12,213 nt of DNA from JAHBWI01 sp035715525 (GTDB lineage Bacteria > Nitrospirota > Nitrospiria > Nitrospirales > Nitrospiraceae). Position 1 is the stretch's first letter. Each line of letters begins with the position of its first letter. A program made the translations under genes and the position numbers. The DNA lies in assembly GCA_035715525.1 (NCBI GenBank), contig DASTLA010000285.1:1-12213 (forward strand), in the 5' to 3' direction. Positions 1 to 6,060 of the stretch are shown here, piece by piece. The notes under the pieces are model-generated. The model was not told the DNA's origin and ran no database searches. It saw nothing but the letters and a program-made list of their open reading frames with translations.

Positions 1-51
1 AATCGGAGCAAGGGGACGTCGCCGATGGTGACGAATGAAACACATCGATGA
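1..51 (+). other. 3' end of an upstream gene, frame unresolved
   Basis: The first bases are probably the tail of a plus-strand gene cut by the window edge, but two frames remain possible. One runs from base 1 and stops with TGA at 49-51, overlapping the next gene's ATG by four bases (ATGA), the usual sign of translational coupling. The other stops with TGA at 36-38, nine bases before that ATG, and ends in an acidic tail (SEQGDVADGDE). The piece is too short to identify a family. Either choice suggests that the methyltransferase gene downstream belongs to an operon entering from the left. Confidence 0.4.
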
Positions 52-1352
52 ACGAGACGAGAAGTTCATTTGATGCCACCTATGAACGAGCCGCTGTGAG
101 GGAAGCTCCTGCTCCGGCTTCCTTGGGCTGGGTTCAGCGGGTCGCCAAGCGAATGGTATTCGGGCGACTGCAACGGCTGGAGCAGGGCGCGATCACCGTC
201 GTCGAGGGGATCGAGCGAACGCAATTCGGGCATGCCTCGGATGCGGCATCGCTCCGGGCCACCGTCACCGTGGTCGATCCCCACACGTATCTGGAGGTGG
301 CATTAGGTGGGACGATCGGTGTGAGCGAGGCCTATCGAGCGGGATTTTGGACCTGCGATGATCTCACCTCGCTGATCCGCATCTTCGTCCTCAACCGCGA
401 CCTGCTCGACGCGATGGAAGGAGGACTGGCCTCATTGTCCCGACCTTTGTTCAGGACGCTCCATTGGTGGAATCGAAATACCAGATCGGGCAGCCACCGC
501 AACATCGCGGCTCACTACGATCTTGGGAACGAATTCTTCCGGCTGATGCTCGACGAGACGATGATGTATTCCTGCGGCTACTTTGAACGGCCGGATGCCA
601 CGCTTGCGGAGGCCTCGCGGGCCAAAAATGACTGCATCTGCCGCAAGCTGGAGTTGAGCCCTTCGGATCATCTGCTCGAAATCGGTACGGGTTGGGGTGG
701 GTTCGCGATCCATGCCGCCGGGCACTATGGTTGTCGCGTCACGACCACGACCATCTCGCGGCAACAGTATGAGGTCGCCGTCCGTCGTGCCGAGGAAGCC
801 GGACTCAGCGATCGTGTGACAGTGCTTTTGCGGGACTATCGTGAATTACCTTCACTGGGCCGGCGGTTCGACAAGCTCGTCTCAATCGAGATGATCGAGG
901 CGGTCGGCCACGAGTACTACGCCACGTTCTTCGACGTGTGCCGCCGGATGCTGAGCCGCAAGGGACTGATGCTCATCCAAGCCATCACGATGGACGAGCG
1001 GTTGTACGAGCGTGCGAAACGGTCGGTCGATTTCATCCAGCATGCGGTGTTTCCAGGGAGCTGCATTCCTTCCATCAGCACACTGATCCGGGCTTCGAGC
1101 GATGCCGGGCGAATGACTCTCGTCGATCTAGAAGACATCGGCGCCCACTATGCTGCTACGCTCCGGGCCTGGAGACGCAATGTGGTCCGCGCGCGTCAGG
1201 ACATCGCCCAGCTGGGGTATCAGCCGGATTTTCTGCGTCTCTGGGAGTTCTACCTCTGCTATTGCGAAGGCGGCTTCCTCGAACGTTCCATCAGCAACGT
1301 CCAACTCTTGTTCTCCCAGCCGGGGTGGCGGCCCGCGCCGGTCGGATGCTGA
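48..1352 (+). CDS. cfa: cyclopropane-fatty-acyl-phospholipid synthase family methyltransferase
   Basis: A 434-residue SAM-dependent methyltransferase of the CFA synthase family. These enzymes add a methylene (or methyl) group from SAM across the double bond of unsaturated acyl chains in membrane phospholipids, at the inner face of the cytoplasmic membrane. An N-terminal lipid-binding region (about 30-145) precedes the Rossmann catalytic domain. Visible motifs are AAHYDLGN (154-161), YSCGYF with Cys176, SAM motif I LLEIGTGWGG (209-218), the catalytic-region EMIEAVGH with Glu284, Tyr368 and YCEGGF with Cys406. By my alignment from memory, the bicarbonate-binding His of the E. coli enzyme is Gln311 here, with Ile313 kept; other homologues also seem to carry this change. 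It is longer than E. coli Cfa (382) at the N terminus. The ATG at 48 has no clear Shine-Dalgarno, fitting coupling to an upstream frame. A C-methylating relative (tuberculostearic-acid type) cannot be excluded. Confidence 0.9.
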   Translation: MNETRSSFDATYERAAVREAPAPASLGWVQRVAKRMVFGRLQRLEQGAITVVEGIERTQFGHASDAASLRATVTVVDPHTYLEVALGGTIGVSEAYRAGFWTCDDLTSLIRIFVLNRDLLDAMEGGLASLSRPLFRTLHWWNRNTRSGSHRNIAAHYDLGNEFFRLMLDETMMYSCGYFERPDATLAEASRAKNDCICRKLELSPSDHLLEIGTGWGGFAIHAAGHYGCRVTTTTISRQQYEVAVRRAEEAGLSDRVTVLLRDYRELPSLGRRFDKLVSIEMIEAVGHEYYATFFDVCRRMLSRKGLMLIQAITMDERLYERAKRSVDFIQHAVFPGSCIPSISTLIRASSDAGRMTLVDLEDIGAHYAATLRAWRRNVVRARQDIAQLGYQPDFLRLWEFYLCYCEGGFLERSISNVQLLFSQPGWRPAPVGC

Positions 1353-1502
1353 CGTAAAGGTCCACCGTCTCTCCTATTTACGGCCACCCGTTGGTTTCAT
1401 CTCTCGGGGCACCCGTGTAGAATGGGCTGCCTTTGAACATTCGGCGCGACATACATTCGCAGGAGGATGGCGGCGAAGACCATGCTTAAGGAGAAGCGGG
1501 GG
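1353..1502 (+). other. intergenic region before pyrE
   Basis: This gap separates cfa from pyrE. TAGAAT at 1418-1423 matches the sigma70 -10 box at five of six bases, but no good -35 lies 16-18 bases upstream. An AGGAGG at 1461-1466 abuts the ATG at 1467 with no spacer. A second site, AAGGAG at 1488-1493, lies nine bases before the GTG at 1503. The inverted repeat CGTAAA/TTTACG around 1354-1383 has an 18-base loop and no T-run, so I do not call it a terminator. Separate transcription of pyrE is plausible but unproven. Confidence 0.3.
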
Positions 1503-2090
1503 GTGAGGACATTGAAGGAGCAATTGGCGGAGGCGTTCGATCGGACTCAGGCGTTCAAATGGGATCCCAAAGGCGGATTCAAGCTGGCATCGGGTCTCAC
1601 GAGCCCCTTTTATGTCGATTGCCGCACGTTGATGGCCCATCCCGCTGCCAGGAAGCTCGTGGCGGAGTTGGCGTACAACGCCGTCCGAGATCTCCAAATC
1701 GACTGCCTTGGGGGATTGGAAATCGGGGCCATCTCGATCGCGACCAGTATTTCTGATTTCGCCTATGCCGCCAACCTTCGTCGGGAATGGCGCACGTTTT
1801 TCGTGCGCAAGCAGGCCAAGGACCATGGGCTCGGCCGCTTGGTGGAGGGAGTGATCAAGCCGGGAGATCGCGCGCTGATCGTCGACGACGTGCTGACCAG
1901 TGGGGGCTCGCTGCTGAAGGCGCTCACGGCGGCCCGCGAAGCGGGCCTTCAAGTGACGGATGCCCTGGTCATCGTGGATAGGAAGGAGCAAGATGGCCGC
2001 GCTCGAATCGAGCGAGAGAAAGTGCGTGTGCACAGCCTCCTGACCATCGATGATCTTATGGAACGTTCGAGGCCGGCGTGTGACGCCTGA
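1503..2090 (+). CDS. pyrE: orotate phosphoribosyltransferase
   Basis: PyrE joins orotate to PRPP to make orotidine 5'-monophosphate, the fifth step of de novo UMP synthesis, in the cytosol as a dimer. The decisive signature is the PRPP-binding loop ALIVDDVLTSGGS (codons at 1872-1910). The early FKLASGLTSPFYVD stretch and the segment FFVRKQAKDHGLG, which carries the basic residues of the mobile catalytic loop, also fit. The frame is open back to an ATG at 1467, which would give 207 residues. I favour the GTG at 1503 (195 residues), because AAGGAG lies nine bases upstream and the protein then begins close to where family members begin. ATG 1467 abuts AGGAGG without a spacer, and ATG 1482 lies 15 bases after it. 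The enzyme is well supported; the start is not. The gene ends 28 bases from the convergent lipoprotein gene. Confidence 0.92.
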   Translation: MRTLKEQLAEAFDRTQAFKWDPKGGFKLASGLTSPFYVDCRTLMAHPAARKLVAELAYNAVRDLQIDCLGGLEIGAISIATSISDFAYAANLRREWRTFFVRKQAKDHGLGRLVEGVIKPGDRALIVDDVLTSGGSLLKALTAAREAGLQVTDALVIVDRKEQDGRARIEREKVRVHSLLTIDDLMERSRPACDA

Positions 2091-2109
2091 CGAGCGGCGC
2101 CGATCCCTG

Positions 2110-2122
2110 GTGACGCCGTCAC
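2110..2122. repeat. short inverted repeat at the pyrE/lipoprotein convergence
   Basis: GTGAC (2110-2114) and GTCAC (2118-2122) are separated by three bases and span the stop codon of the lipoprotein gene, 20 bases after the end of pyrE. No T-run follows on either strand, so this is at most a weak shared hairpin rather than an intrinsic terminator. Confidence 0.25.
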
Positions 2123-2430
2123 TTACATTGAAACTGAATCCCCCACCGGCGCTCTTCCACCACGTCGTTCATTCCGCCAACCGCACTGGCCTGGCGCAGC
2201 CGTCCTTTCGTTTCACCTTCTCGGACAATGGTGTATCCCCTGGGACATTTTTCCTCAATGAGCCGGATCGCGTCCTTACGGAACGACGACAGCATGGTGC
2301 CTTGTTCCGCCCGGTAGGGATACACGACCACTCCACCGGGGCCGAAATCCTGGACCAGCTTTGCTCCTTCGCCGCAAGAGCAGACGACGAGGAGCATCGG
2401 GAGCAGTGCCGCTCTTGACCAAGTTTTCAT
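2119..2430 (-). CDS. small putative lipoprotein of unknown function
   Basis: A 103-residue protein with a short basic start, a hydrophobic stretch (about 8-16) and a VCSC sequence. Here Cys19 (after Ser18) is the likelier lipidated residue, Cys17 being preceded by Val. The mature part holds GPGGVVVYPYR, EEKCPRGYTIVREGE and the C-terminal end RRWGIQFQCK. Cys62 and Cys102 could form a disulphide once exported. I recognise no named domain; the lysine/arginine-rich CPRGYTIV and WGIQFQC ends resemble short hypothetical lipoproteins I associate with Nitrospira, from memory only. The frame extends upstream to 2547, but that part overlaps the divergent rhodanese gene. The ATG at 2430 has AGGG five bases upstream and starts the signal peptide, so it is preferred. 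Confidence 0.7.
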   Translation of the reverse strand: MKTWSRAALLPMLLVVCSCGEGAKLVQDFGPGGVVVYPYRAEQGTMLSSFRKDAIRLIEEKCPRGYTIVREGETKGRLRQASAVGGMNDVVEERRWGIQFQCK

Positions 2431-2444
2431 ACGGGCCCTATCAT
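2415..2444 (+). promoter_or_regulatory. candidate sigma70 promoter of the rhodanese gene
   Basis: TTGACC (2415-2420) and TATCAT (2439-2444) are separated by 18 bases, each matching consensus at five of six positions. Transcription would start near 2451, giving a leader of about 35 bases with the strong Shine-Dalgarno at 2473-2479. The -35 lies inside the first codons of the divergent lipoprotein gene. A minus-strand TATGAT (complement of 2440-2445) overlaps this -10, so the two divergent genes may compete for polymerase. Confidence 0.5.
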
Positions 2445-2472
2445 ACAAACAGACTCCGATATTGGGAATGGG

Positions 2473-2479
2473 AAGGAGG
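2473..2479 (+). promoter_or_regulatory. strong ribosome binding site deciding the rhodanese start
   Basis: AAGGAGG, complementary to the 16S rRNA 3' end, sits six bases before the ATG at 2486. The upstream in-frame TTG (2462) and ATG (2468) lie before or at this site and are therefore unlikely starts. Confidence 0.8.
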
Positions 2480-2485
2480 CTCTCC

Positions 2486-2914
2486 ATGAGATACCGAACT
2501 GCTGCCGGCTGTATCTTGGCCCTGTCGATGTTATTCATGAGCGACATCCCGGCTTCGATTGCGCACCACTCCTATGCCCTCTCCGTGCAGCAACTCCGGA
2601 CGGGCCTGATGAAAGCGTCGTCCGGCGGCTCCAAGGGATTCATCTTGATCGATGTGCGCTCGCCGGAGGAGCATGCTACTGGAATGATCCCGGGCACCGA
2701 CCTCAACATTGATTTCCGGGAAATGAAAACCCGGCACCGTGAGCTCGGTGCCAAACTTGATGATCATATCGTCGTGTATTGCCAATCAGGCCATCGCAGC
2801 AACATTGCGGCAGAAACATTGGCCGATCTCGGCTATAAGAACGTCTATAATGTGCTCGGCAGCATGAACGCGTGGACTGAAGCAGGGTTTCCGGTCGCAC
2901 CGCCACCCCGTTAG
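2486..2914 (+). CDS. exported rhodanese-domain protein
   Basis: A 142-residue single-domain rhodanese with a Sec-type signal peptide: MRYR, a hydrophobic core (about 6-18), and a likely cleavage after Ala26 (SIA/HHS). The mature protein should be periplasmic or surface-exposed. Rhodanese marks are FILIDVRSPEEHATGMIPG (52-70) and the active-site loop CQSGHRS with Cys99, the residue that would carry a persulfide. Next come AAETLADLGYKNVYNVLGSM and the terminal AWTEAGFPV. The six-residue loop is the type found in thiosulfate or persulfide sulfurtransferases rather than the longer Cdc25-like loop. The sulfur donor and acceptor are unknown. It is divergent from the small lipoprotein gene and ends four bases from the convergent glycosidase gene. 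Start chosen for AAGGAGG six bases upstream. Confidence 0.9.
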   Translation: MRYRTAAGCILALSMLFMSDIPASIAHHSYALSVQQLRTGLMKASSGGSKGFILIDVRSPEEHATGMIPGTDLNIDFREMKTRHRELGAKLDDHIVVYCQSGHRSNIAAETLADLGYKNVYNVLGSMNAWTEAGFPVAPPPR

Positions 2915-2918
2915 CTGG

Positions 2919-3857
2919 TCAGCGCATCGAGCCGGCGGTCGTCGCCCTGCCCGTCATTCGCGGTGTGATACTGATGACTGCCGGAAGGCCGATATGGACC
3001 CCGTTCGTCCCACTGAGGAGGGTTCGCCATTCGGTTTGTCCCCGCGATTCTTTCACGGCATGAAGCAAATCGGGGCTGGCCATGACGTCCGAGGAAGAGC
3101 CGCCGTCCATGGCCATGGCTTGCCGGATGGAAGGAAACTGGTTTCGTAAGCAGTCTGCCAGTTGATGGAGTGATACGGCCGCGACGGACTTGATCACTAG
3201 GATGGCGCCTTCTCCGCTTTCTCCGACCACCGTTTGATAGGCCCGCTTCCCGCTATCCTTCACCCGCAGTTTGCCCGTGCGGTCGAGGAGCATCAGCGAT
3301 TGCGCTGCTTCCCGGTAAGGAGGCGCCTCCTCCGGAAATTGGTCGAATGCCAGATCCAGAACCCGCGCCTTGCGCAAAGAGCGGTCTGCCGGCTCCGCGA
3401 CGAACAGCCCCTGCCAGGTGTGATGGCGCCTGCCGCCGAGCGGCCGCCCTTCCTTGTACAGCAGACCCAAATACGAATAATCCTCGCGAAACAGACCGGC
3501 GTTGAACACCACATAGGCATCGGTCCGTCGCTGCCATTCCTGGATCGTCAGCGGGACAGGTACACCTACCTCGCGATACTGATGGACGGAAAAACGAAAT
3601 CGTTCGGGATCGATCCGCAGCATGACGAGGCCGGGAACGTCGGGGCAGACCTCAGCCGGATTCCACAATGTGACCGCGAGTCCCGAGGCTAATGTTTCCC
3701 AGCCTACCTCGGAAGGAACAGCCGCTGAAACCGCATTCAGCGTTCCCCAGCATAGGGCGCACGCCAACGTCAGTGCCTGTGCCACCTGCCTGCCCCGGCC
3801 GCACAGCGGCACGCAAGTCTGTATCAACGTCGAAACCAATTTTCCCGGCTGTCCCAC
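2919..3857 (-). CDS. exported phosphodiester glycosidase (NAGPA/DUF2233) family protein
   Basis: A 312-residue protein with an N-terminal export signal (hydrophobic about 25-46, ending AVSAA) and a phosphodiester glycosidase domain, the fold of the mammalian uncovering enzyme NAGPA and of bacterial YigE/DUF2233 proteins. Family marks are VVFNAGLF (116-123), QSLMLLDRTGK (186-196), the YQTVVGESGEG strand and MAMDGGSSSD (248-257) with Asp251, the most conserved element. In this family the domain hydrolyses sugar-phosphodiester bonds; the substrate here is unknown and could be a cell-envelope glycan. The open frame begins with GTG at 3857 and gives an unusually long n-region. A later GTG (codon 25) would give a conventional short signal, so the start is uncertain. 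No strong Shine-Dalgarno is seen before the first GTG. It has its own promoter (3879-3907). Confidence 0.8.
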   Translation of the reverse strand: MGQPGKLVSTLIQTCVPLCGRGRQVAQALTLACALCWGTLNAVSAAVPSEVGWETLASGLAVTLWNPAEVCPDVPGLVMLRIDPERFRFSVHQYREVGVPVPLTIQEWQRRTDAYVVFNAGLFREDYSYLGLLYKEGRPLGGRRHHTWQGLFVAEPADRSLRKARVLDLAFDQFPEEAPPYREAAQSLMLLDRTGKLRVKDSGKRAYQTVVGESGEGAILVIKSVAAVSLHQLADCLRNQFPSIRQAMAMDGGSSSDVMASPDLLHAVKESRGQTEWRTLLSGTNGVHIGLPAVISITPRMTGRATTAGSMR

Positions 3858-3878
3858 GATATCGATCGGTTCTCAGCC

Positions 3879-3907
3879 ACTATAGAAAGACCGAGTCCTC
3901 GGGTCAA
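3879..3907 (-). promoter_or_regulatory. sigma70-type promoter of the glycosidase gene
   Basis: On the minus strand TTGACC (complement of 3902-3907) is followed after exactly 17 bases by TATAGT (complement of 3879-3884), five of six matches in each box with ideal spacing. Transcription would begin near 3872, about 15 bases before the GTG at 3857. It lies in the 71-bp gap after the hybrid kinase gene, so the glycosidase need not be co-transcribed with the kinases. Confidence 0.65.
3891..3902. repeat. 12-bp palindrome inside the promoter spacer
   Basis: CCGAGTCCTCGG is a 5+2+5 inverted repeat lying almost entirely between the -35 and -10 boxes of the glycosidase promoter. Read on the minus strand it is followed by TCTTTCT, so it might serve as a weak terminator for the kinase operon, or as an operator for a dimeric regulator. 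The two-base loop makes a stable RNA hairpin poor unless an inner pair opens. Confidence 0.35.
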
Positions 3908-3928
3908 TGTGTGCGAATACAGAGAATC

Positions 3929-5560
3929 CTATGAAGCCCGTAACCCCGAAGCAGGTTTCGGGAAGAAGGTTCTGAACCTCTCGACGTTCGGCGACGGCCT
4001 GTCCAGAAGTTCCCGCACGGTCTGGGTTAGGACGTCGGGTGTAAACGGCTTCTGCAAAAAAGCAGTGCGATGCGCGTCGAGCCCCGCGCTCAGACTGATG
4101 TCGTCGAGGTATCCGGACATGAACAGTACCCGCAGGTTCGGCTTGATGACGGAGAGGTGCTGCGCCAGCTCGTGGCCGTTCATGCCCGGCATCACCACAT
4201 CGGTCAGAAGCAAATCGAGATGACCGCTTTGCTGCGTGGCCACCAAACAGGCTTCGACCCCGTTCGTGGCGTCGATCACCTGATAGCCGGCTTTTGTGAG
4301 CTGGTCGCGAACGAGATCCCGCACACTTGGCTCGTCTTCGACGAGAAGGACGGTTTCGGTTCCGCGACGCATCGGCGCCGGTTGCTCGGCGGCGGGAAGG
4401 TGCGCCGATTCGGGATTGATTCGCGGCAGGTACACGTCGAATGTCGTCCCGTGTCCGACTTGGCTCCAGACATCGATTGCACCTCCACTTTTTGTGACAA
4501 TGCCGAACACGGTGGACAGCCCCAGACCCGTCCCTTTGTGTTCGCCCTTGGTCGTAAAGAAGGGCTCGAATAAATGGGACAAAATGTGCGAGTCCATGCC
4601 GCAGCCGGTGTCGGTGACCGTGATCTTCACATAGGAACCAGGAGGCAGCGGCTGTAGATGGTGCATCGGCGTACGCCGGAGCTCCGCCTGCGATGTTTCG
4701 ATGGCCAAAAGGCCGCCGTTGGACATGGCATCCCGGGCATTCACCACCAGGTTCATGATCACCTGTTCCAATTGGCCGGGATCGGCTTTGACATGGCCAT
4801 CGTGCGGGTCGGAACGGATCACGAACTGAATGTCCTCGCCGATCAATCGACGCAGCATGCTTTCGAGATTCCCCACGACGGCGTTGACGGACAAGACCTT
4901 CGGCTCGAGCGGCTGCTTCCGGCTGAAGGCCAACAGTTGGCGTATAAGAGTGACCGCGCGCTCCCCCGCTTTTTGCATTTCTTCGATTTTCACGCGGATC
5001 GGATCTTCCGGTCTGAGCTCTCCAAGCAGGACCTGGCTATGACCCATGATCACGGTCAGCAGATTGTTGAAATCGTGAGCCAGGCCTCCAGCCAAACGTC
5101 CTACGGCTTCCATCTTCTGCGCCTGCCGAAACTGTTTTTCGCTCAGACGCAAGGCTTCCTCGGCGCGTTTGCGCTCGAGCCGCTCATCCAGCTCTCGGAG
5201 CGTGCGCTGTACCGAAGGGACCAATCGTCCCAACCGTTGCTTGAAGATGTAATCGGTCGCCCCGCGCTGCATCATGTCGATGGCGAACTCCTCCAGCAGG
5301 GTGCCGGACACGAACAGAAACGGCACGTCGGGACAGAGCTTTCGCGCCAGCGAGAGGGCCGCCGCCCCGTCGAAACCGGGCACGGAGTAATCCGCCATGA
5401 TGAGGTCGAATTCGCCTTGTTTGAGGGCTTTGAGGAAGTCGTCGCGCGTATCGACGCGCCGGCAGTCGCAACGGATGCCGGCTTCATTGAGCGTCGAGCG
5501 GATGAGCTCGGCGTCTTGGGGGTTGTCCTCCAAATGAAGCAGGCGTACGGTCTGTTGCAT
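3929..5560 (-). CDS. cytoplasmic hybrid sensor: REC-histidine kinase-REC
   Basis: A 543-residue hybrid histidine kinase without membrane segments. An N-terminal receiver (about 4-120) has acidic residues Glu11/Asp12, phospho-acceptor Asp57 and Lys107. A coiled linker (about 118-150) follows, then the HisKA domain with His162 in LAHDFNN. The ATPase domain shows N-box Asn270/Asn274, DTGCGM (317-322), FEPFFTTK and GTGLGLS (343-349). A C-terminal receiver (about 402-520) has Asp454 and Lys504. All phosphotransfer residues are present, so both intramolecular relay and input from another kinase are possible. The N-terminal receiver in place of a sensory domain suggests control by phosphorylation from a partner, perhaps the kinase encoded upstream. 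The gene lies 39 bp after the response regulator gene on the same strand; the ATG at 5560 has only a weak GAG-type ribosome site. No DNA-binding output domain is present. Confidence 0.92.
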   Translation of the reverse strand: MQQTVRLLHLEDNPQDAELIRSTLNEAGIRCDCRRVDTRDDFLKALKQGEFDLIMADYSVPGFDGAAALSLARKLCPDVPFLFVSGTLLEEFAIDMMQRGATDYIFKQRLGRLVPSVQRTLRELDERLERKRAEEALRLSEKQFRQAQKMEAVGRLAGGLAHDFNNLLTVIMGHSQVLLGELRPEDPIRVKIEEMQKAGERAVTLIRQLLAFSRKQPLEPKVLSVNAVVGNLESMLRRLIGEDIQFVIRSDPHDGHVKADPGQLEQVIMNLVVNARDAMSNGGLLAIETSQAELRRTPMHHLQPLPPGSYVKITVTDTGCGMDSHILSHLFEPFFTTKGEHKGTGLGLSTVFGIVTKSGGAIDVWSQVGHGTTFDVYLPRINPESAHLPAAEQPAPMRRGTETVLLVEDEPSVRDLVRDQLTKAGYQVIDATNGVEACLVATQQSGHLDLLLTDVVMPGMNGHELAQHLSVIKPNLRVLFMSGYLDDISLSAGLDAHRTAFLQKPFTPDVLTQTVRELLDRPSPNVERFRTFFPKPASGLRAS

Positions 5561-5599
5561 CGAATATGTCGCTCGATGTGCGGGGCGGATGAGCTAGCC

Positions 5600-6058
5600 C
5601 TACCCGGGCGTCGGTCCAGTGCCTTCGGGCGGAGGTTCGTTGATGACACCCCAGAAGATCCCCAACTCCTTCACCGCCTTCAGGAACTGATGGAATTCCA
5701 CTGGCTTCACGACGTAGGCGTTGGCTCCCAGTGCGTAACTTTCCACCAAGTCTCGCTCTTCTCGGGACGAGGTGAGCATGACGACCGGAATGGGCTTCAA
5801 CGCCGCGTCGCTCTTGATGGTTCTCAGGACCTCGAGGCCGTTGACTTTGGGCATTTTGAGATCGAGGAACACGACGGCCGGATTGCCCTGCAGGCGTGTT
5901 TTGAATTGGCCGCGACAGTATAGGTAGTCCAGGACCTCGGCACCATCATGGCAAAGGATGACCTTGTCCGCGAGATGGTGCTCTTCCATCGCAGCGAGGG
6001 CGAGCTCGGCATCGCGTGGGTTGTCTTCAGCGAGGAGAATGGGTTTCGAAACGGTCAT
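5600..6058 (-). CDS. single-domain response regulator (Rcp1/CheY-like)
   Basis: A 152-residue stand-alone receiver with Glu11/Asp12, phospho-acceptor Asp66 in FLDLKMPKVNG, Thr96 in VVMLTSS and Lys118 in YVVKPVEF. The inserted segment around DYLYCRGQF and the PVEF-HQFLKAVKELG end are typical of the Rcp1 subfamily, which in cyanobacteria pairs with phytochrome-type kinases. There is no output domain, so it must act by protein contact or by passing phosphate on. The frame is open upstream to 6439, but that stretch overlaps the end of the kinase gene and has the low-complexity look of a shadow frame. The ATG at 6058 lies just two bases after the kinase stop, with AAGG nearby, and gives a normal receiver length. 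A proline-rich tail (EPPPEGTGPTPG) ends the protein. Confidence 0.92.
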   Translation of the reverse strand: MTVSKPILLAEDNPRDAELALAAMEEHHLADKVILCHDGAEVLDYLYCRGQFKTRLQGNPAVVFLDLKMPKVNGLEVLRTIKSDAALKPIPVVMLTSSREERDLVESYALGANAYVVKPVEFHQFLKAVKELGIFWGVINEPPPEGTGPTPG

Positions 6059-6060
6059 AC

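Noticed and set aside
938..1357. Plus-strand open frame of 139 codons within cfa
   Set aside because: It is a second frame inside a gene whose catalytic motifs are intact to the stop at 1352; no independent evidence.
2431..2547. Upstream extension of the lipoprotein frame
   Set aside because: It would overlap the divergent rhodanese start and bury the signal peptide; ATG 2430 has a ribosome site and begins the export signal.
4658..5923. Plus-strand open frame of 421 codons
   Set aside because: It lies antisense to the hybrid kinase and receiver genes, whose minus-strand frames have full catalytic motifs; its translation shows no domain and is rich in His/Gln/Asp, typical of a shadow frame at high GC.
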